From NCBI GenBank assembly GCA_003142595.1, contig PLMU01000007.1, forward strand, positions 312,417 through 376,416: a DNA stretch of 64,000 nt, in the 5' to 3' direction. Within the stretch, counting starts at the first letter, position 1; each line of letters opens with the position of its first letter. The notes beneath the pieces were generated by a model. The model worked only from the letters and a program-made list of their open reading frames with translations. It was not told where the DNA came from and searched no databases. Position numbers and translations under genes: made by a program. This DNA is from Phycisphaerales bacterium (lineage in GTDB: Bacteria > Planctomycetota > Phycisphaerae > Sedimentisphaerales > UBA12454). This document shows positions 27,487-36,430 of this stretch, in pieces.

Positions 27487-28442
27487 CGCTCGCTTTCCTC
27501 AAGAGGCACAAAGAAATCCCCTTCACCGCCTGCCCTGCCGTTCAAAAATGATTTAAAATTCATAAGTTTTCCCCCGTGCGGTTTTAATTCCAGAATTTCC
27601 AAACTGCCCGTCCCGCAGTCAATATTAAGATTAGCATCAATCAGCCCTGCCGGCCGGCCTTTGCAGGATTCATCTGCGACTTTTGTCTTTACCAGCGTAA
27701 CAGGAAATTTTTTGCCGCTTTTTGCCGAAACAAAACACGCTGCCGCTCCCGGCCATGGCCAAAGACCTCTTACCTTATTATGAATTGTTTTTGCCGGCTG
27801 ACTGAAATCTATAACACCATCTGATTTTTTCAGTTTCGGAGCAGCCGTCGCTTTTGAATTATCCTGTTTCGCATAAACCGCGGTTCCCGCTTCTATTTTA
27901 TCAATCGTTTCTATCAGCACTGGCGCCGCCAGTTTGCCAAGTTCATTATGAACGATATCGAATGAATCGTCATCTGTGATTTTCATTTTCCCCTGTGCCA
28001 GTATTTCGCCCGCGTCCATTTTTTGCGCCAATGTAATAATACTTATTCCGGTTTCAGTTTCTCCGTTGATAATCGCCCAGTTAATCGGCGCCGCTCCCCG
28101 GTATTTCGGCAGTAGCGAGCCGTGAACGTTTATCGCACCTTTGGCAGGGATATTTATGATTTCAGCGGAAATTTTCTGGCCGAACGCGATAACGACAATC
28201 AAGTCAGGAGCGAATTTTTTAGCGATTTCCATTCCCTTGTCGCAATTTACATCCTCGATAGTTGTAAATGGTATATTATTTTTAATTGCCCATTGTTCAA
28301 CATCGTTTGCGCGTATTTTCCTTCCTCTGCCTGCCTGTTTTTCGGGATGAGTTATAATATGTACAAGCTGATGCTTAGATGCCTTTAAGGCATTTAACGA
28401 ATCAATTCCAAACCGACCGCAGCCGCAATAGACTATTCTCAT
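27483..28442 (-). CDS. fmt: Methionyl-tRNA formyltransferase
   Basis: Formylates initiator methionyl-tRNA using 10-formyl-tetrahydrofolate. The 319 residues have the catalytic Asn-His-Asp set in GAINVHGSLLPKYRGAAPI and MDAGEIL, plus GQKISAEIINIP. The C-terminal OB-fold domain starts near residue 205. It overlaps both def (28439-28442) and rsmB by 4 nt, so the three are translationally coupled. Confidence 0.96.
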   Translation of the reverse strand: MRIVYCGCGRFGIDSLNALKASKHQLVHIITHPEKQAGRGRKIRANDVEQWAIKNNIPFTTIEDVNCDKGMEIAKKFAPDLIVVIAFGQKISAEIINIPAKGAINVHGSLLPKYRGAAPINWAIINGETETGISIITLAQKMDAGEILAQGKMKITDDDSFDIVHNELGKLAAPVLIETIDKIEAGTAVYAKQDNSKATAAPKLKKSDGVIDFSQPAKTIHNKVRGLWPWPGAAACFVSAKSGKKFPVTLVKTKVADESCKGRPAGLIDANLNIDCGTGSLEILELKPHGGKLMNFKSFLNGRAGGEGDFFVPLEESER

Positions 28443-28963
28443 TTGTTCTGATTCTCATAATCTTCGCGAAGTTGTTTGAGCTTCCTGCGTGCAGCAATTT
28501 TCGCAACCGTTGAGAGCTTATCTGCTATAAGTGTACCGTCAAGATGGTCGCATTCGTGCTGAAAAATCCTCACAAGAAGTCCCTGGCCCTCTTCGGTAAA
28601 TTCCTTGCCGTCAAGTCCCTGGGCTTTTATCGAACATTCGGAATACCTATGTACATTGCCCCAAATTCCCGGCAGAGACAAACAGCCTTCTTCGTTTGTT
28701 ACAAGTGTCCCCGATGGCGTAATAACAGGATTAATATAAACTTTCGCGTTTTCTTTCGTGCCGTCCGGCGACGCGACAAAAATTCTCAAACCCACTCCCG
28801 CCTGCGGCCCGGCCAATCCCACGCCTTTATTCTCAACCATTATATCCTTCATTTTATCGGCAAGAGCGCGGAGGCTATCGTCAAACTCCTCCACTGGTTT
28901 TGCTTTTTGAGCAAGCACAGGCGCCGGGTATCTGGTTATACAGCATTTTTCAACCTCAATCAT
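28439..28963 (-). CDS. def: Peptide deformylase
   Basis: Removes the formyl group from nascent proteins. The three family motifs are intact: GVGLAGPQAGV, EEGCLSLPG (metal Cys) and QHECDHLDG (two metal His and catalytic Glu). The 174 residues are normal for type I enzymes. Its start codon overlaps the end of lptB by one base and its stop overlaps fmt. Confidence 0.97.
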   Translation of the reverse strand: MIEVEKCCITRYPAPVLAQKAKPVEEFDDSLRALADKMKDIMVENKGVGLAGPQAGVGLRIFVASPDGTKENAKVYINPVITPSGTLVTNEEGCLSLPGIWGNVHRYSECSIKAQGLDGKEFTEEGQGLLVRIFQHECDHLDGTLIADKLSTVAKIAARRKLKQLREDYENQNK

Positions 28964-29718
28964 TACCCGCTCCTGTCGGCCGTATCGTCAAATTCATCGC
29001 CTTTGAATGTATGGCCAAGATAACTTTTGCGAACAAGCTCATTTTTTACTATCTCAGCCGGGCTGCCCTCGGCTATTACTCTGCCGTGGTCAATTATGTA
29101 TGCCTTATCGGAAACTTCAAGTGTCCTTTCGACGTTATGGTCCGTAATAAGAATACTTACTCCCGATGCAACTAATCTGTGAATTTCAGTCTGAAGTTCT
29201 TCGACCGCAATCGGGTCAACGCCGCTGAACGGCTCATCGAGCAAAATCAATGACGGATTTGTAACCATCGCCCGTGCAATTTCAAGTTTCCTTCGTTCGC
29301 CGCCCGAAAGAAATCTCGCCTGGCTGTCGGCAACTTCGTCAAGAGCAAAACGTTCGATAAGCTCATTGGCTTTTCGATTCCGCTCCGTTGCCGTCAGCGA
29401 CATCGTCTCAAGAATAGCGAGCAGATTATCTTTTACGCTAAGCCGCTGAAATACGCTCGGCTCCTGCGATAGATAACCCATTCCCAAACGGGCACGTTTA
29501 TACATCGGCAGATTTGTTATATCAGAACCTTCGAATACTACCGCCCCGCCGTTTGGCGAAATCATTCCCATAACCATTCTGAATGTGGTTGTCTTTCCCG
29601 CTCCGTTTCTGCCCAGAAGTCCGATTATGCTTCGCTGTTCAACAGTTATCGAAACATCATTTACGACTGTTCTGCCGGAATATTTCTTTACCAGACTATG
29701 CGTTTCAAGAAGAATCAT
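28963..29718 (-). CDS. lptB: LPS export ABC transporter ATPase LptB
   Basis: ATPase of the Lpt complex, which pulls LPS out of the inner membrane with LptF and LptG (genes at 38524 and 40119). The 251 residues show Walker A GRNGAGKTTT, the LptB-like YLSQEPSVFQRLSV after the Q-loop, signature LSGGERRKLEIAR, Walker B LILLDEPFSGVDP and the H-loop ITDHNV. GGAG precedes the ATG. It heads an operon with def, fmt and rsmB, so envelope and translation genes are joined. Confidence 0.94.
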   Translation of the reverse strand: MILLETHSLVKKYSGRTVVNDVSITVEQRSIIGLLGRNGAGKTTTFRMVMGMISPNGGAVVFEGSDITNLPMYKRARLGMGYLSQEPSVFQRLSVKDNLLAILETMSLTATERNRKANELIERFALDEVADSQARFLSGGERRKLEIARAMVTNPSLILLDEPFSGVDPIAVEELQTEIHRLVASGVSILITDHNVERTLEVSDKAYIIDHGRVIAEGSPAEIVKNELVRKSYLGHTFKGDEFDDTADRSG

Positions 29719-30002
29719 ATCTGCTCCAATTATTTAAGCTGCTATTATAACAGCACTTTCAAAACCTGAAAACATCATTTTTGGATAATCAGGCCGCCAA
29801 ATGCCCGCAAAGACTATATTGGCTGCTTGGCTATTTAGGATTTAATATACTCTTTATTTTCAGAATAGTCCAGATGAAAGGTTTTTGCATTTAAAGGGAG
29901 AAAAGCCCGCCGCGAAGGAAAACGCTCGGCTCATATTATTGATTCGACAAAGTTAAGGATAAAATAAGGTCATAGATAGTGAAAAAAACATGAAATTAAT
30001 TG

Positions 30003-30031
30003 TTGACAGGATTTTTTAAAAGCGTTAGCAT
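30003..30031 (+). promoter_or_regulatory. Promoter-like site for a short RNA
   Basis: TTGACA (30003-30008), 17 nt, TAGCAT (30026-30031), in the 380-nt gap between lptB and the TPR gene. A hairpin with a T-run follows on the same strand within 70 nt. The rest of the gap (29719-30002) shows no gene. Confidence 0.45.
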
Positions 30032-30037
30032 CATCTT

Positions 30038-30100
30038 GTGTTATTAAGAAGGTTGCTTTAAAGGCAAAACTTTTTTGTCATCCACAAAGCAACCTTTTTT
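30038..30100 (+). ncRNA. Candidate small RNA ending in a terminator
   Basis: About 63 nt between a consensus-like promoter and an 11-bp perfect stem, AAGGTTGCTTT (30049-30059) with AAAGCAACCTT (30086-30096), loop 26 nt, followed by a T-run to 30100. No reading frame with a ribosome-binding site is present. The T-run lies only on the plus strand, so it does not end the TPR gene, which runs the other way and whose stop codon overlaps it. Confidence 0.4.
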
Positions 30101-31448
30101 ATTTCCTGAAATTCCTCATCCTCTGAAACAGCAGTTTTGTTTTTGCAACTGCCTTAACTATTTTCAGTCCCAATCCGGCCTTTCCTGATTTTATTGTCGT
30201 CAGCACTTCGAGAGCCTTTTGAGGCATCCCCATATCAAGGTAAACCAGCGACACCCCTTTGACCAGCTCAGAATCTGCCGCGCTCAGCTCAATCGCATAA
30301 TCAAGAAACTGTGCCGCGTCTTCCTGTTCACCTCGCACAGCGAGCACTTTAGCCAGATACAGATAATTTAACGCGCTCGTCGGCTCAAGCTCCGATACTC
30401 TTAAAAAACAATGCGTCGCATAGTCTGCCTGTCCCAGCTCCATCATCATTATACCTATCGCCTGCAAAATCTCCGGCTGGCTTATATCTAATTCGAGCTC
30501 AGCCCCAAGCAGTGAAAACGCTTCACCTTTCTCTTTTCGTTCTATCGCCATCTGGGCAAGGCGAAATCTGGGTCCTACAGTATTTCTGTCTATCTTTAAC
30601 GCCTCAAGATATAGTTTTGCGGCTTCTCTTTTTCTGCCGGCGCTTAATTCTATTTCGCCAAGATAAAATACTGCCGGTGCGCAATCCGGCTCGATTTCCA
30701 GTATTCTGCGGAATTTCTCGCCTGCCGAAACCGTATCTCCGCAACCGAGAAGAAATAGCCCGAAATCAAAAATAACTTCTTTATCGCCCGGATTTTTTTT
30801 AAGCTCCTCGATAAAATGTCGCCACGCCATTTGCTTTTCGCCCAGGTTCCAGTAGCCTCGCGCGATGTGGTAATTAATTTGCGGATGGTTCGGCTCGAAG
30901 CCGGCTGTCTTTTCCCAGCACCAGATGGCTTTTTTAAAATTGCCCTGGATAAAAAATGAATTGCCTATATTGTAAAAACACAGCGGACAATTTTCGTTTA
31001 TCTGCTGGGCAAGATAAAACATATGCTCGGCCATTTCATAATTGCCCATCTCGGTATAGGTAATTATCCTGTTGCAGTAGCCCGGCTCGAATTCAGGGTC
31101 GATTATTTCTATTTGTTCGAATACAGACAACGCCAAATCGTATTGACCTGTGCGGGTATAATCGACCGCAAGACAGTTCAGCGTCTCGATATCTTCAGGA
31201 CTAAGCTCCAGCGCAAGTTTATATTCCTCTATCGCCTGCTCGTATCTATCCATCGCGTCAAGCGTTAATGCTTTATTGAAATGCCATCTGTCATTGGATG
31301 GATTGATATCGATTGCCTCGTTCATCGCAGATAGAGCCTCATTCATTTTCCCCTCTTCGTAAAGTTCATAAGCCTTTACAGCCTTCTGCTCTGCCTGGTC
31401 CCAGGAGTTAAATTCCTCGTTCTGCTCGAATCCGTTGTCAAAATTCAT
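30099..31448 (-). CDS. Tetratricopeptide repeat protein
   Basis: About 449 residues made almost wholly of TPR helical pairs, for instance WHFNKALTLDAMDRYEQAIEEYKLALELSPED and several similar 34-residue units from residue 20 to 420. There is no signal peptide or membrane segment, so a cytoplasmic scaffold is likely. The start is taken at 31448 (MNFDNGFEQ) because AGGG lies 7 nt upstream; an ATG at 31481 is less likely. Partners are unknown. Its end overlaps the opposite-strand terminator at 30049-30100. Confidence 0.88.
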   Translation of the reverse strand: MNFDNGFEQNEEFNSWDQAEQKAVKAYELYEEGKMNEALSAMNEAIDINPSNDRWHFNKALTLDAMDRYEQAIEEYKLALELSPEDIETLNCLAVDYTRTGQYDLALSVFEQIEIIDPEFEPGYCNRIITYTEMGNYEMAEHMFYLAQQINENCPLCFYNIGNSFFIQGNFKKAIWCWEKTAGFEPNHPQINYHIARGYWNLGEKQMAWRHFIEELKKNPGDKEVIFDFGLFLLGCGDTVSAGEKFRRILEIEPDCAPAVFYLGEIELSAGRKREAAKLYLEALKIDRNTVGPRFRLAQMAIERKEKGEAFSLLGAELELDISQPEILQAIGIMMMELGQADYATHCFLRVSELEPTSALNYLYLAKVLAVRGEQEDAAQFLDYAIELSAADSELVKGVSLVYLDMGMPQKALEVLTTIKSGKAGLGLKIVKAVAKTKLLFQRMRNFRK

Positions 31449-31605
31449 ATAATATCCCTGCAATTCAATAGTTACCCACAATTCAAATCGGCAGAAAAAA
31501 GGATGCGGTTAATCATAAATAAGGCTTTTTTAAAATCTAAATAAAGCAGACAAAACCCCGCCAAAATACTCATAACACATTACTAAATAACAACTTATAT
31601 AAATT

Positions 31606-31635
31606 CTAAATCTTAAATCTTAAATTTTAAATCTT
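31606..31635. repeat. Short degenerate heptamer repeat
   Basis: Four copies of a TAAATCT-like unit (CTAAATCTTAAATCTTAAAT and a variant) in the gap upstream of ribH. The same type of unit occurs at 60840-60875. Confidence 0.5.
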
Positions 31636-31720
31636 GGAATGTGCCTTTTTGTGGAAAATTATTGGTTTTGGTCTTATAATGCCTTTGATATTTTTAAAAT
31701 TGCATAAGGAGTATTAGGTT

Positions 31721-32185
31721 ATGATAAAACAGATACAGGGAAAGCTTACCGTAGGTAAGGCTAAATTTGCCATAGTTATCAGCCGCTTCAACGAGTTTAT
31801 TTCCTCGAAGCTTCTTTCAGGCGCTATCGATGCTCTGCAGAGACACGGCGCCGAAGAAGGGCAGATTACAGTTGTCTGGGTTCCAGGCTCGATTGAAATC
31901 ACGCCCGTTGCGAAAAAACTCGCTGCAGGCGGAAAATGCGATGCGGTAATCTGTCTCGGCGTGGTTATTCGCGGCCACACGAATCATTATGAATATGTTT
32001 GTCAGCAGGTTAGCCGCGGCATCAGCCAGATTAACTATGATACCGGCGTTCCGACAATTTTTGGTATCCTTACCTGTGATACCATTGAGCAGGCAATTGA
32101 ACGTGCAGGCACCAAGTCTGGCAATGCAGGCGCTACAGCCGCTGCCAGCGCGATAGAAATGGTCAACGTGCTCTCTCAAATATAA
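31721..32185 (+). CDS. ribH: 6,7-dimethyl-8-ribityllumazine synthase
   Basis: Penultimate step of riboflavin synthesis. The 154 residues show [37 protein letters not shown] (catalytic His) and [19 protein letters not shown] at 31675-31680 is a likely -10 box. No FMN riboswitch was seen upstream, and the other rib genes are elsewhere. nusB follows after 17 nt, a pairing common in bacteria. Confidence 0.96.
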   Translation: MIKQIQGKLTVGKAKFAIVISRFNEFISSKLLSGAIDALQRHGAEEGQITVVWVPGSIEITPVAKKLAAGGKCDAVICLGVVIRGHTNHYEYVCQQVSRGISQINYDTGVPTIFGILTCDTIEQAIERAGTKSGNAGATAAASAIEMVNVLSQI

Positions 32186-32202
32186 TCAGAAACCGGATTA
32201 GT

Positions 32203-32643
32203 ATGCCTTCAACCGACAGAAGAACCAGGGCAAGAGAGCTTGTTATGCAGGCTATCTGCCAGATGGATGTTCAGGGCGCCTCCGTCCTGGAGATGCTCGC
32301 CGTTTTCTTTTCTGAGAATACCGATGACGGCGCTACTCGGCAGCTTGCGGAAAAATGGTCGAAGGGCGTTTGGGATTCCCTCGCCGAGTGCGACAAACTT
32401 ATTACTACCGCAGCGGCCAAATGGGAGCTTTCAAGATTAAATCAGGTCGACAGAAGTATTCTCAGGCTCGGGGCATACCAGTTAAAATACTGTCCAGACA
32501 TCCCGGCTAAAGTTGTGATTAATGAGGCGATAGAGCTTGCCAAAAAATACAGCGCTGAGTCGTCGCCGGCATTTGTTAATGGTGTAATGGATGCAATCTA
32601 TAAAAAATTAAAAACGGATTCAGACAGCAAATGCGAAAAATAG
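32203..32643 (+). CDS. nusB: Transcription antitermination factor NusB
   Basis: All-helical protein of rRNA antitermination, partner of NusE (S10) at boxA. The 146 residues start DRRTRARELVMQAICQMDVQG and end with KVVINEAIELAKKYSAESSPAFVNGVMDAI, the NusB signature. It overlaps the parA start by 13 nt. Confidence 0.95.
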   Translation: MPSTDRRTRARELVMQAICQMDVQGASVLEMLAVFFSENTDDGATRQLAEKWSKGVWDSLAECDKLITTAAAKWELSRLNQVDRSILRLGAYQLKYCPDIPAKVVINEAIELAKKYSAESSPAFVNGVMDAIYKKLKTDSDSKCEK

Positions 32644-33437
32644 TTTTACTCAACCAGAAAGGCGGCGTAGGAAAGACAACCTCAGTCGTCAACATCGCTG
32701 CCGCTCTGGCGCAAAAGGGGGCAAAAGTCGTCGCTGCCGATTTTGACCCGCAGGCCCATCTTACAATACATCTCGGCATCGAGCCCGACAAAATCGAGTT
32801 CGGCACATACAAGGTCCTGACCGGCTCTGCTGATTTTGACCAGGCTCTTATCGAAGCAAGGCCCAACCTCTTTCTGCTCGGTTCCAATATTCACCTTGTC
32901 GGAGCGGAAAGCGAACTTGTCAGCGTCGTCGGCAGAGAAATCATATTTCGCGAAGCTATCGCAAAATCAAAACTTAATTTCGACTATCTGATTATCGATT
33001 GCCCTCCCTCGCTGGGTCTTTTAACTTTAAACGCTCTTGCCGCTGCGGAAGAAGTTATTATCCCGCTCCAGCCGCATTTTCTCGCACTCCAGGGTCTGGG
33101 AAAACTGCTCCAGACCATTACGCTTGTCAGCAAAAGAATTAATCCGTCTCTCAAGGTAAGCGGAATACTTCTCTGTATGTTCGACAGCAGAACTTCGCTT
33201 TCGGAAGAGATTAAAAGCGATATCGATAAATTCCTCGACAGCGCACGCACTAATCAGTGTCCCTGGAGTAACGCCAAAATTATTCCTTCCTTTGTGCGAA
33301 GAAATATCAAACTCGCCGAAGCCCCGAGCTACGGTAAAACCATTTTCGAATACGAACCGGACTGTCACGGCGCCGAAGACTACAATAAAATCGCTGAATA
33401 CCTGGGTAATGGGGCGGTTTTAAACACCAGTTTATGA
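32631..33437 (+). CDS. ParA/Soj-family ATPase
   Basis: Deviant Walker ATPase of 268 residues: MRKIVLLNQKGGVGKTTSVVNIAAALA with the signature lysine, AADFDPQAHLTIHLG, YLIIDCPPSLGLLTLNAL and a later FVRRNIKLAEAPSYGKTIFEYEP, which is strongly Soj-like. Chromosome segregation is the usual role, but no parB or parS-like neighbour is seen, so positioning of another cargo is possible. Its start lies inside the end of nusB. The gap after it holds the first 108-bp inverted-end element. Confidence 0.9.
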   Translation: MRKIVLLNQKGGVGKTTSVVNIAAALAQKGAKVVAADFDPQAHLTIHLGIEPDKIEFGTYKVLTGSADFDQALIEARPNLFLLGSNIHLVGAESELVSVVGREIIFREAIAKSKLNFDYLIIDCPPSLGLLTLNALAAAEEVIIPLQPHFLALQGLGKLLQTITLVSKRINPSLKVSGILLCMFDSRTSLSEEIKSDIDKFLDSARTNQCPWSNAKIIPSFVRRNIKLAEAPSYGKTIFEYEPDCHGAEDYNKIAEYLGNGAVLNTSL

Positions 33438-33438
33438 G

Positions 33439-33547
33439 TCCCGCACCTTCTAAATATTCAATGAATTCTCAGTGTCTTTTATATAGTTTAAAGTTTAACT
33501 GCATTACATCCCATTTAATAAATATAGAATATAAAGAAGGTGCGGGA
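33439..33547 (+). repeat. Inverted-end element 1, covering the rsmE start
   Basis: 109 bp with perfect 13-bp inverted ends: TCCCGCACCTTCT (33439-33451) and AGAAGGTGCGGGA (33535-33547). The last base is the A of the rsmE ATG, and the AAGG in the right end is the rsmE Shine-Dalgarno. The first 22 bases are identical to those of element 2 (36430-36537), read towards its own gene. It fills the whole gap between parA and rsmE. Confidence 0.85.
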
Positions 33548-34272
33548 TGAGAACGACAAGATTCTTTTGCGATAATATAAATCCCGATACTGCCGCCGTC
33601 ATTTCCGATGCGCAGTTTCGTCACCTCACAAAAGTTCTCAGGCTCAGCATCGGCGATTCTGTCGAATTATTCGATGGCAACGGCACTATCGCGCAGGCCG
33701 TTATTGGCAAAATCGAAAAAAATATTGCCAGTTTGACTATTAAAGATATTAAAAGTTATCCAAAACCTCAAAAAAACAGAATCATAATAGCGTCCAGTAT
33801 TGCCAAAGGCGAGCGATTTGAGATGCTTGTGGCAAAATGCACCGAATTAGGCGTTGACCGGATTGTTCCTGTCATTTTCGAAAGAACTGTTAAGCAATCG
33901 ATTCAGCAGCAGCGGCTCGATACAATCGCTCTCGAATCGGCAAAACAGTGCCAAAGGTTATTTCTGCCTGTAATTGACAAACCCGCGGATTTCAAAAATG
34001 TAATAGAAAAACTGAAAATTGATTATCCTGACGCTAAAATTATTTTCGGTTCTTTAACATCTGATACTAAATCAATTACAATTTTTAGTCCTGCCGAAAA
34101 TGACGTAATCGCCTTTGTCGGTCCTGAAGGCGGCCTGACGGAAGCCGAAGAGAATATGCTGAAAAAAATTAACGCGCAATCCGTCAGACTAACTGATACG
34201 ATATTGAGAGTTGAAACAGCGGCTATTGCTTTTGCTGCTGTCCTGACCGCAAAAAGGATTTTGATAAAATAA
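33547..34272 (+). CDS. rsmE: 16S rRNA m3U1498 methyltransferase RsmE
   Basis: SPOUT methyltransferase of 241 residues. The N-terminal PUA-like part (FRHLTKVLRLSIGDSVELFDG-type region) is followed by AKGERFEMLVAKCTELGVDRIVP, the FVGPEGGLTEAEE SAM-knot motif and LTDTILRVETAAIAF. Its ribosome-binding site and the A of its ATG lie in the right end of the inverted-end element, so its translation may be controlled by RNA pairing. The next gene starts one base after its stop. Confidence 0.94.
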   Translation: MRTTRFFCDNINPDTAAVISDAQFRHLTKVLRLSIGDSVELFDGNGTIAQAVIGKIEKNIASLTIKDIKSYPKPQKNRIIIASSIAKGERFEMLVAKCTELGVDRIVPVIFERTVKQSIQQQRLDTIALESAKQCQRLFLPVIDKPADFKNVIEKLKIDYPDAKIIFGSLTSDTKSITIFSPAENDVIAFVGPEGGLTEAEENMLKKINAQSVRLTDTILRVETAAIAFAAVLTAKRILIK

Positions 34273-34273
34273 T

Positions 34274-35884
34274 ATGATTGAAACTAATAATTCAAAGATT
34301 TTTTTGGTTATCGCGGTGATGGTTTATGCTGTCGTTGTTGCCTTTTGGGCGCTTTCTGATGGTCCGCTGGACAATCACGAGTGCCTCGTATCCGTAACCG
34401 CAAGAGAAATGCTCCAAACCGGCGACTGGATTTTGCCCAAATACAACGGCCAGGTGCGATTGCAAAAAACTCCGCTCAGCTACTGGCTTGTCGCCTCTAT
34501 TGCCAAAATTACCGGCACTGTCGATGAGTTTTCAACCCGTCTGCCAAGCGCTGCAACCGCCGTTTTTTCTGCCGCGGTTATTTTGTTTTTCACCGCCAAA
34601 TGGTTCCAGTTTCCCATTGCGATTCTCTCAACTGCCGTTTGGATTTCAACTCTGGGGTTTATCAGATATTCGCACAATGGCAGGCCTGAAATGCTGCTTT
34701 GTTCGATGGTTACTATTTCTATGATGAGTTTTTACACTGCGATGGAGTCAAAATCTCGTCGCCGGCAGGTTCTATATATGCTTGTCTTCTGGCTCAGCTT
34801 CTCCCTGGGTATGCTCGCGAAAGGTCCTGTTCCGCTGGCTCTTGTCGCACCGCCGATTTTCCTTTATTTCGTCGTTTCCAAAAAATGGGACAAAGTAAAA
34901 CTCACCCTGCCGATAATCGGCACGATTTTATTTCTTCTGATTTTTCTACCCTGGCTGTTTATGATTGCCTCCAAAACCACCGGCAGCATGGCCTTCTGGA
35001 AAAGAGAATTCATTGACCGCTTCACCGGCGATTACGCTTCAGGCCAAAAACCGTTCTGGTTTTATCTGATGATTATCTTTCTGTTTACCGCTCCTTTTTC
35101 CGCTTTTGTGCTTCACACGGTTATAGAGCCTTTCCGTTCCATCTGGGACAAAAAAAAGCCGGTTATGGGGTATCTGTGGTTATGGTTAGTTATACAGCTT
35201 GTGGTTATGAGCATCTCCGGCGGAAAACGCCAGCACTACATCCTGCCGGCAATTCCTGCTTTCTCAATTTTAGCCGCTATTTGTCTGCACGATATGATAT
35301 TTGAGAATAGAGTTTTCAATCTTAAATACGTTAAATTGTTTTTTACCGGCCATTTAATCGCTTTTGCCGCCGGAACGATTGCACTTATATATTGGACGTT
35401 CACAAAACAAAAATCTTTTATCTGGCCTGCGATTCATATCTTTTTGATGTTTTGTATTATTACCGCCCTTGTGGTTGTTTTGTTTGTCCAAAAGCGCAAA
35501 ATCGCCGCGACTGTTCTGCTTTTCGCCGGCTATTGCGCAATTATAATGATGTTCTTTACTTATTTCTTTGTCCCGATGGATTACAACAATCCTTCTAGAA
35601 TTTTTTCGCTAAAAATCGGCAAAATCGTCGCCCCAAATGAAAAACTTGTCGCTTACAACGGCGCCTCTGCTCGCACAATTCATTACACGGGCAGAATCAT
35701 TCCTAAAATCACCGATATTGCCGAGATTTACAAAAAATATGAAGATGGCCAGTATATTATCGCTACCGGTGACGACTACAAAAAATTAATTGCAGATGGC
35801 AGGTATAATTCAATTTTTTATCAGCAGGAAGCCGAACGTAGCGGCCAAAAACACATCGAAGGAGCCCTCTTCCACAAAAATTAA
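34274..35884 (+). CDS. ArnT-like membrane glycosyltransferase (GT39/GT83)
   Basis: Polytopic enzyme of 536 residues that moves a sugar from a polyprenyl phosphate donor to an acceptor on the outer side of the inner membrane. The PMT_2 region shows DGPLDNHECLVSVTAREMLQ and NGQVRLQKTPLSYWL, where the acidic residue after the first helix and the KxPL motif match ArnT and related enzymes. Ten or more membrane helices and a C-terminal soluble part (about 460-536) follow. With the GT2 (36546) and the YdjC deacetylase (37520) it makes a lipid A decoration set. Confidence 0.88.
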   Translation: MIETNNSKIFLVIAVMVYAVVVAFWALSDGPLDNHECLVSVTAREMLQTGDWILPKYNGQVRLQKTPLSYWLVASIAKITGTVDEFSTRLPSAATAVFSAAVILFFTAKWFQFPIAILSTAVWISTLGFIRYSHNGRPEMLLCSMVTISMMSFYTAMESKSRRRQVLYMLVFWLSFSLGMLAKGPVPLALVAPPIFLYFVVSKKWDKVKLTLPIIGTILFLLIFLPWLFMIASKTTGSMAFWKREFIDRFTGDYASGQKPFWFYLMIIFLFTAPFSAFVLHTVIEPFRSIWDKKKPVMGYLWLWLVIQLVVMSISGGKRQHYILPAIPAFSILAAICLHDMIFENRVFNLKYVKLFFTGHLIAFAAGTIALIYWTFTKQKSFIWPAIHIFLMFCIITALVVVLFVQKRKIAATVLLFAGYCAIIMMFFTYFFVPMDYNNPSRIFSLKIGKIVAPNEKLVAYNGASARTIHYTGRIIPKITDIAEIYKKYEDGQYIIATGDDYKKLIADGRYNSIFYQQEAERSGQKHIEGALFHKN

Positions 35885-35890
35885 GTTCGC

Positions 35891-36430
35891 CTAATGCGCA
35901 AGAGATTTCACGAAATCCATCTCCTGCTCCGTTAGCGGCTGACCTTTTATCTGCTTGATTCTCTCTATTGCCTGCTCCAGATTAAATCCGCCCGATTTCA
36001 GCATCCATATCGCCGCAAGATATGAAACCCTCTCTTTTCCGCTACCGTCGTGCAAAAGTATCGGCAGATTGATGCGTTCGCTCATTATTTCCAGAAATTG
36101 TCGGGATGTTTCCGTATCGGGAATGCCAACATCTCTTGACATGGGAAGTTCTATATATTTTGCGCCGTTGCTTTTCATCCACGATATCTCTTCATTGTGC
36201 CAGTTTTGGTCCTGATGTTCGTCGGCGCTGCGAAGATTGACAAATGTGGCAATATGATATTTGTATAAAAGGCGGGTATAATCCATTCCTCGCGGCTGAC
36301 CGCTCGTATAAAGCACACCCGGCTCTATTACATGAAAATTCTTTATACTGAAATGTCTCACAAGCCCCGTTATAGATAGAACTATTACTATCAGCCACAG
36401 CCATACAAAAATTGGACTTTTCTTTTTCAT
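35891..36430 (-). CDS. Membrane-anchored dual-specificity phosphatase-like protein, catalytic Cys replaced by Asp
   Basis: 179 residues: one membrane helix (about 6-25) and a dual-specificity phosphatase fold with TSGQPRGMDYTRLL, ATFVNLRS and a P-loop reading LLHDGSGKERVS. The normal loop is HCxxGxxR; here it is HDGSGKER, so the nucleophilic cysteine is aspartate while His, Gly and Arg are kept. The codon is GAC, not a near miss of reading frame. It could be a binding pseudophosphatase or use another mechanism. The start at 36430, inside the inverted-end element, has AAGG 6 nt before it. Confidence 0.83.
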   Translation of the reverse strand: MKKKSPIFVWLWLIVIVLSITGLVRHFSIKNFHVIEPGVLYTSGQPRGMDYTRLLYKYHIATFVNLRSADEHQDQNWHNEEISWMKSNGAKYIELPMSRDVGIPDTETSRQFLEIMSERINLPILLHDGSGKERVSYLAAIWMLKSGGFNLEQAIERIKQIKGQPLTEQEMDFVKSLAH

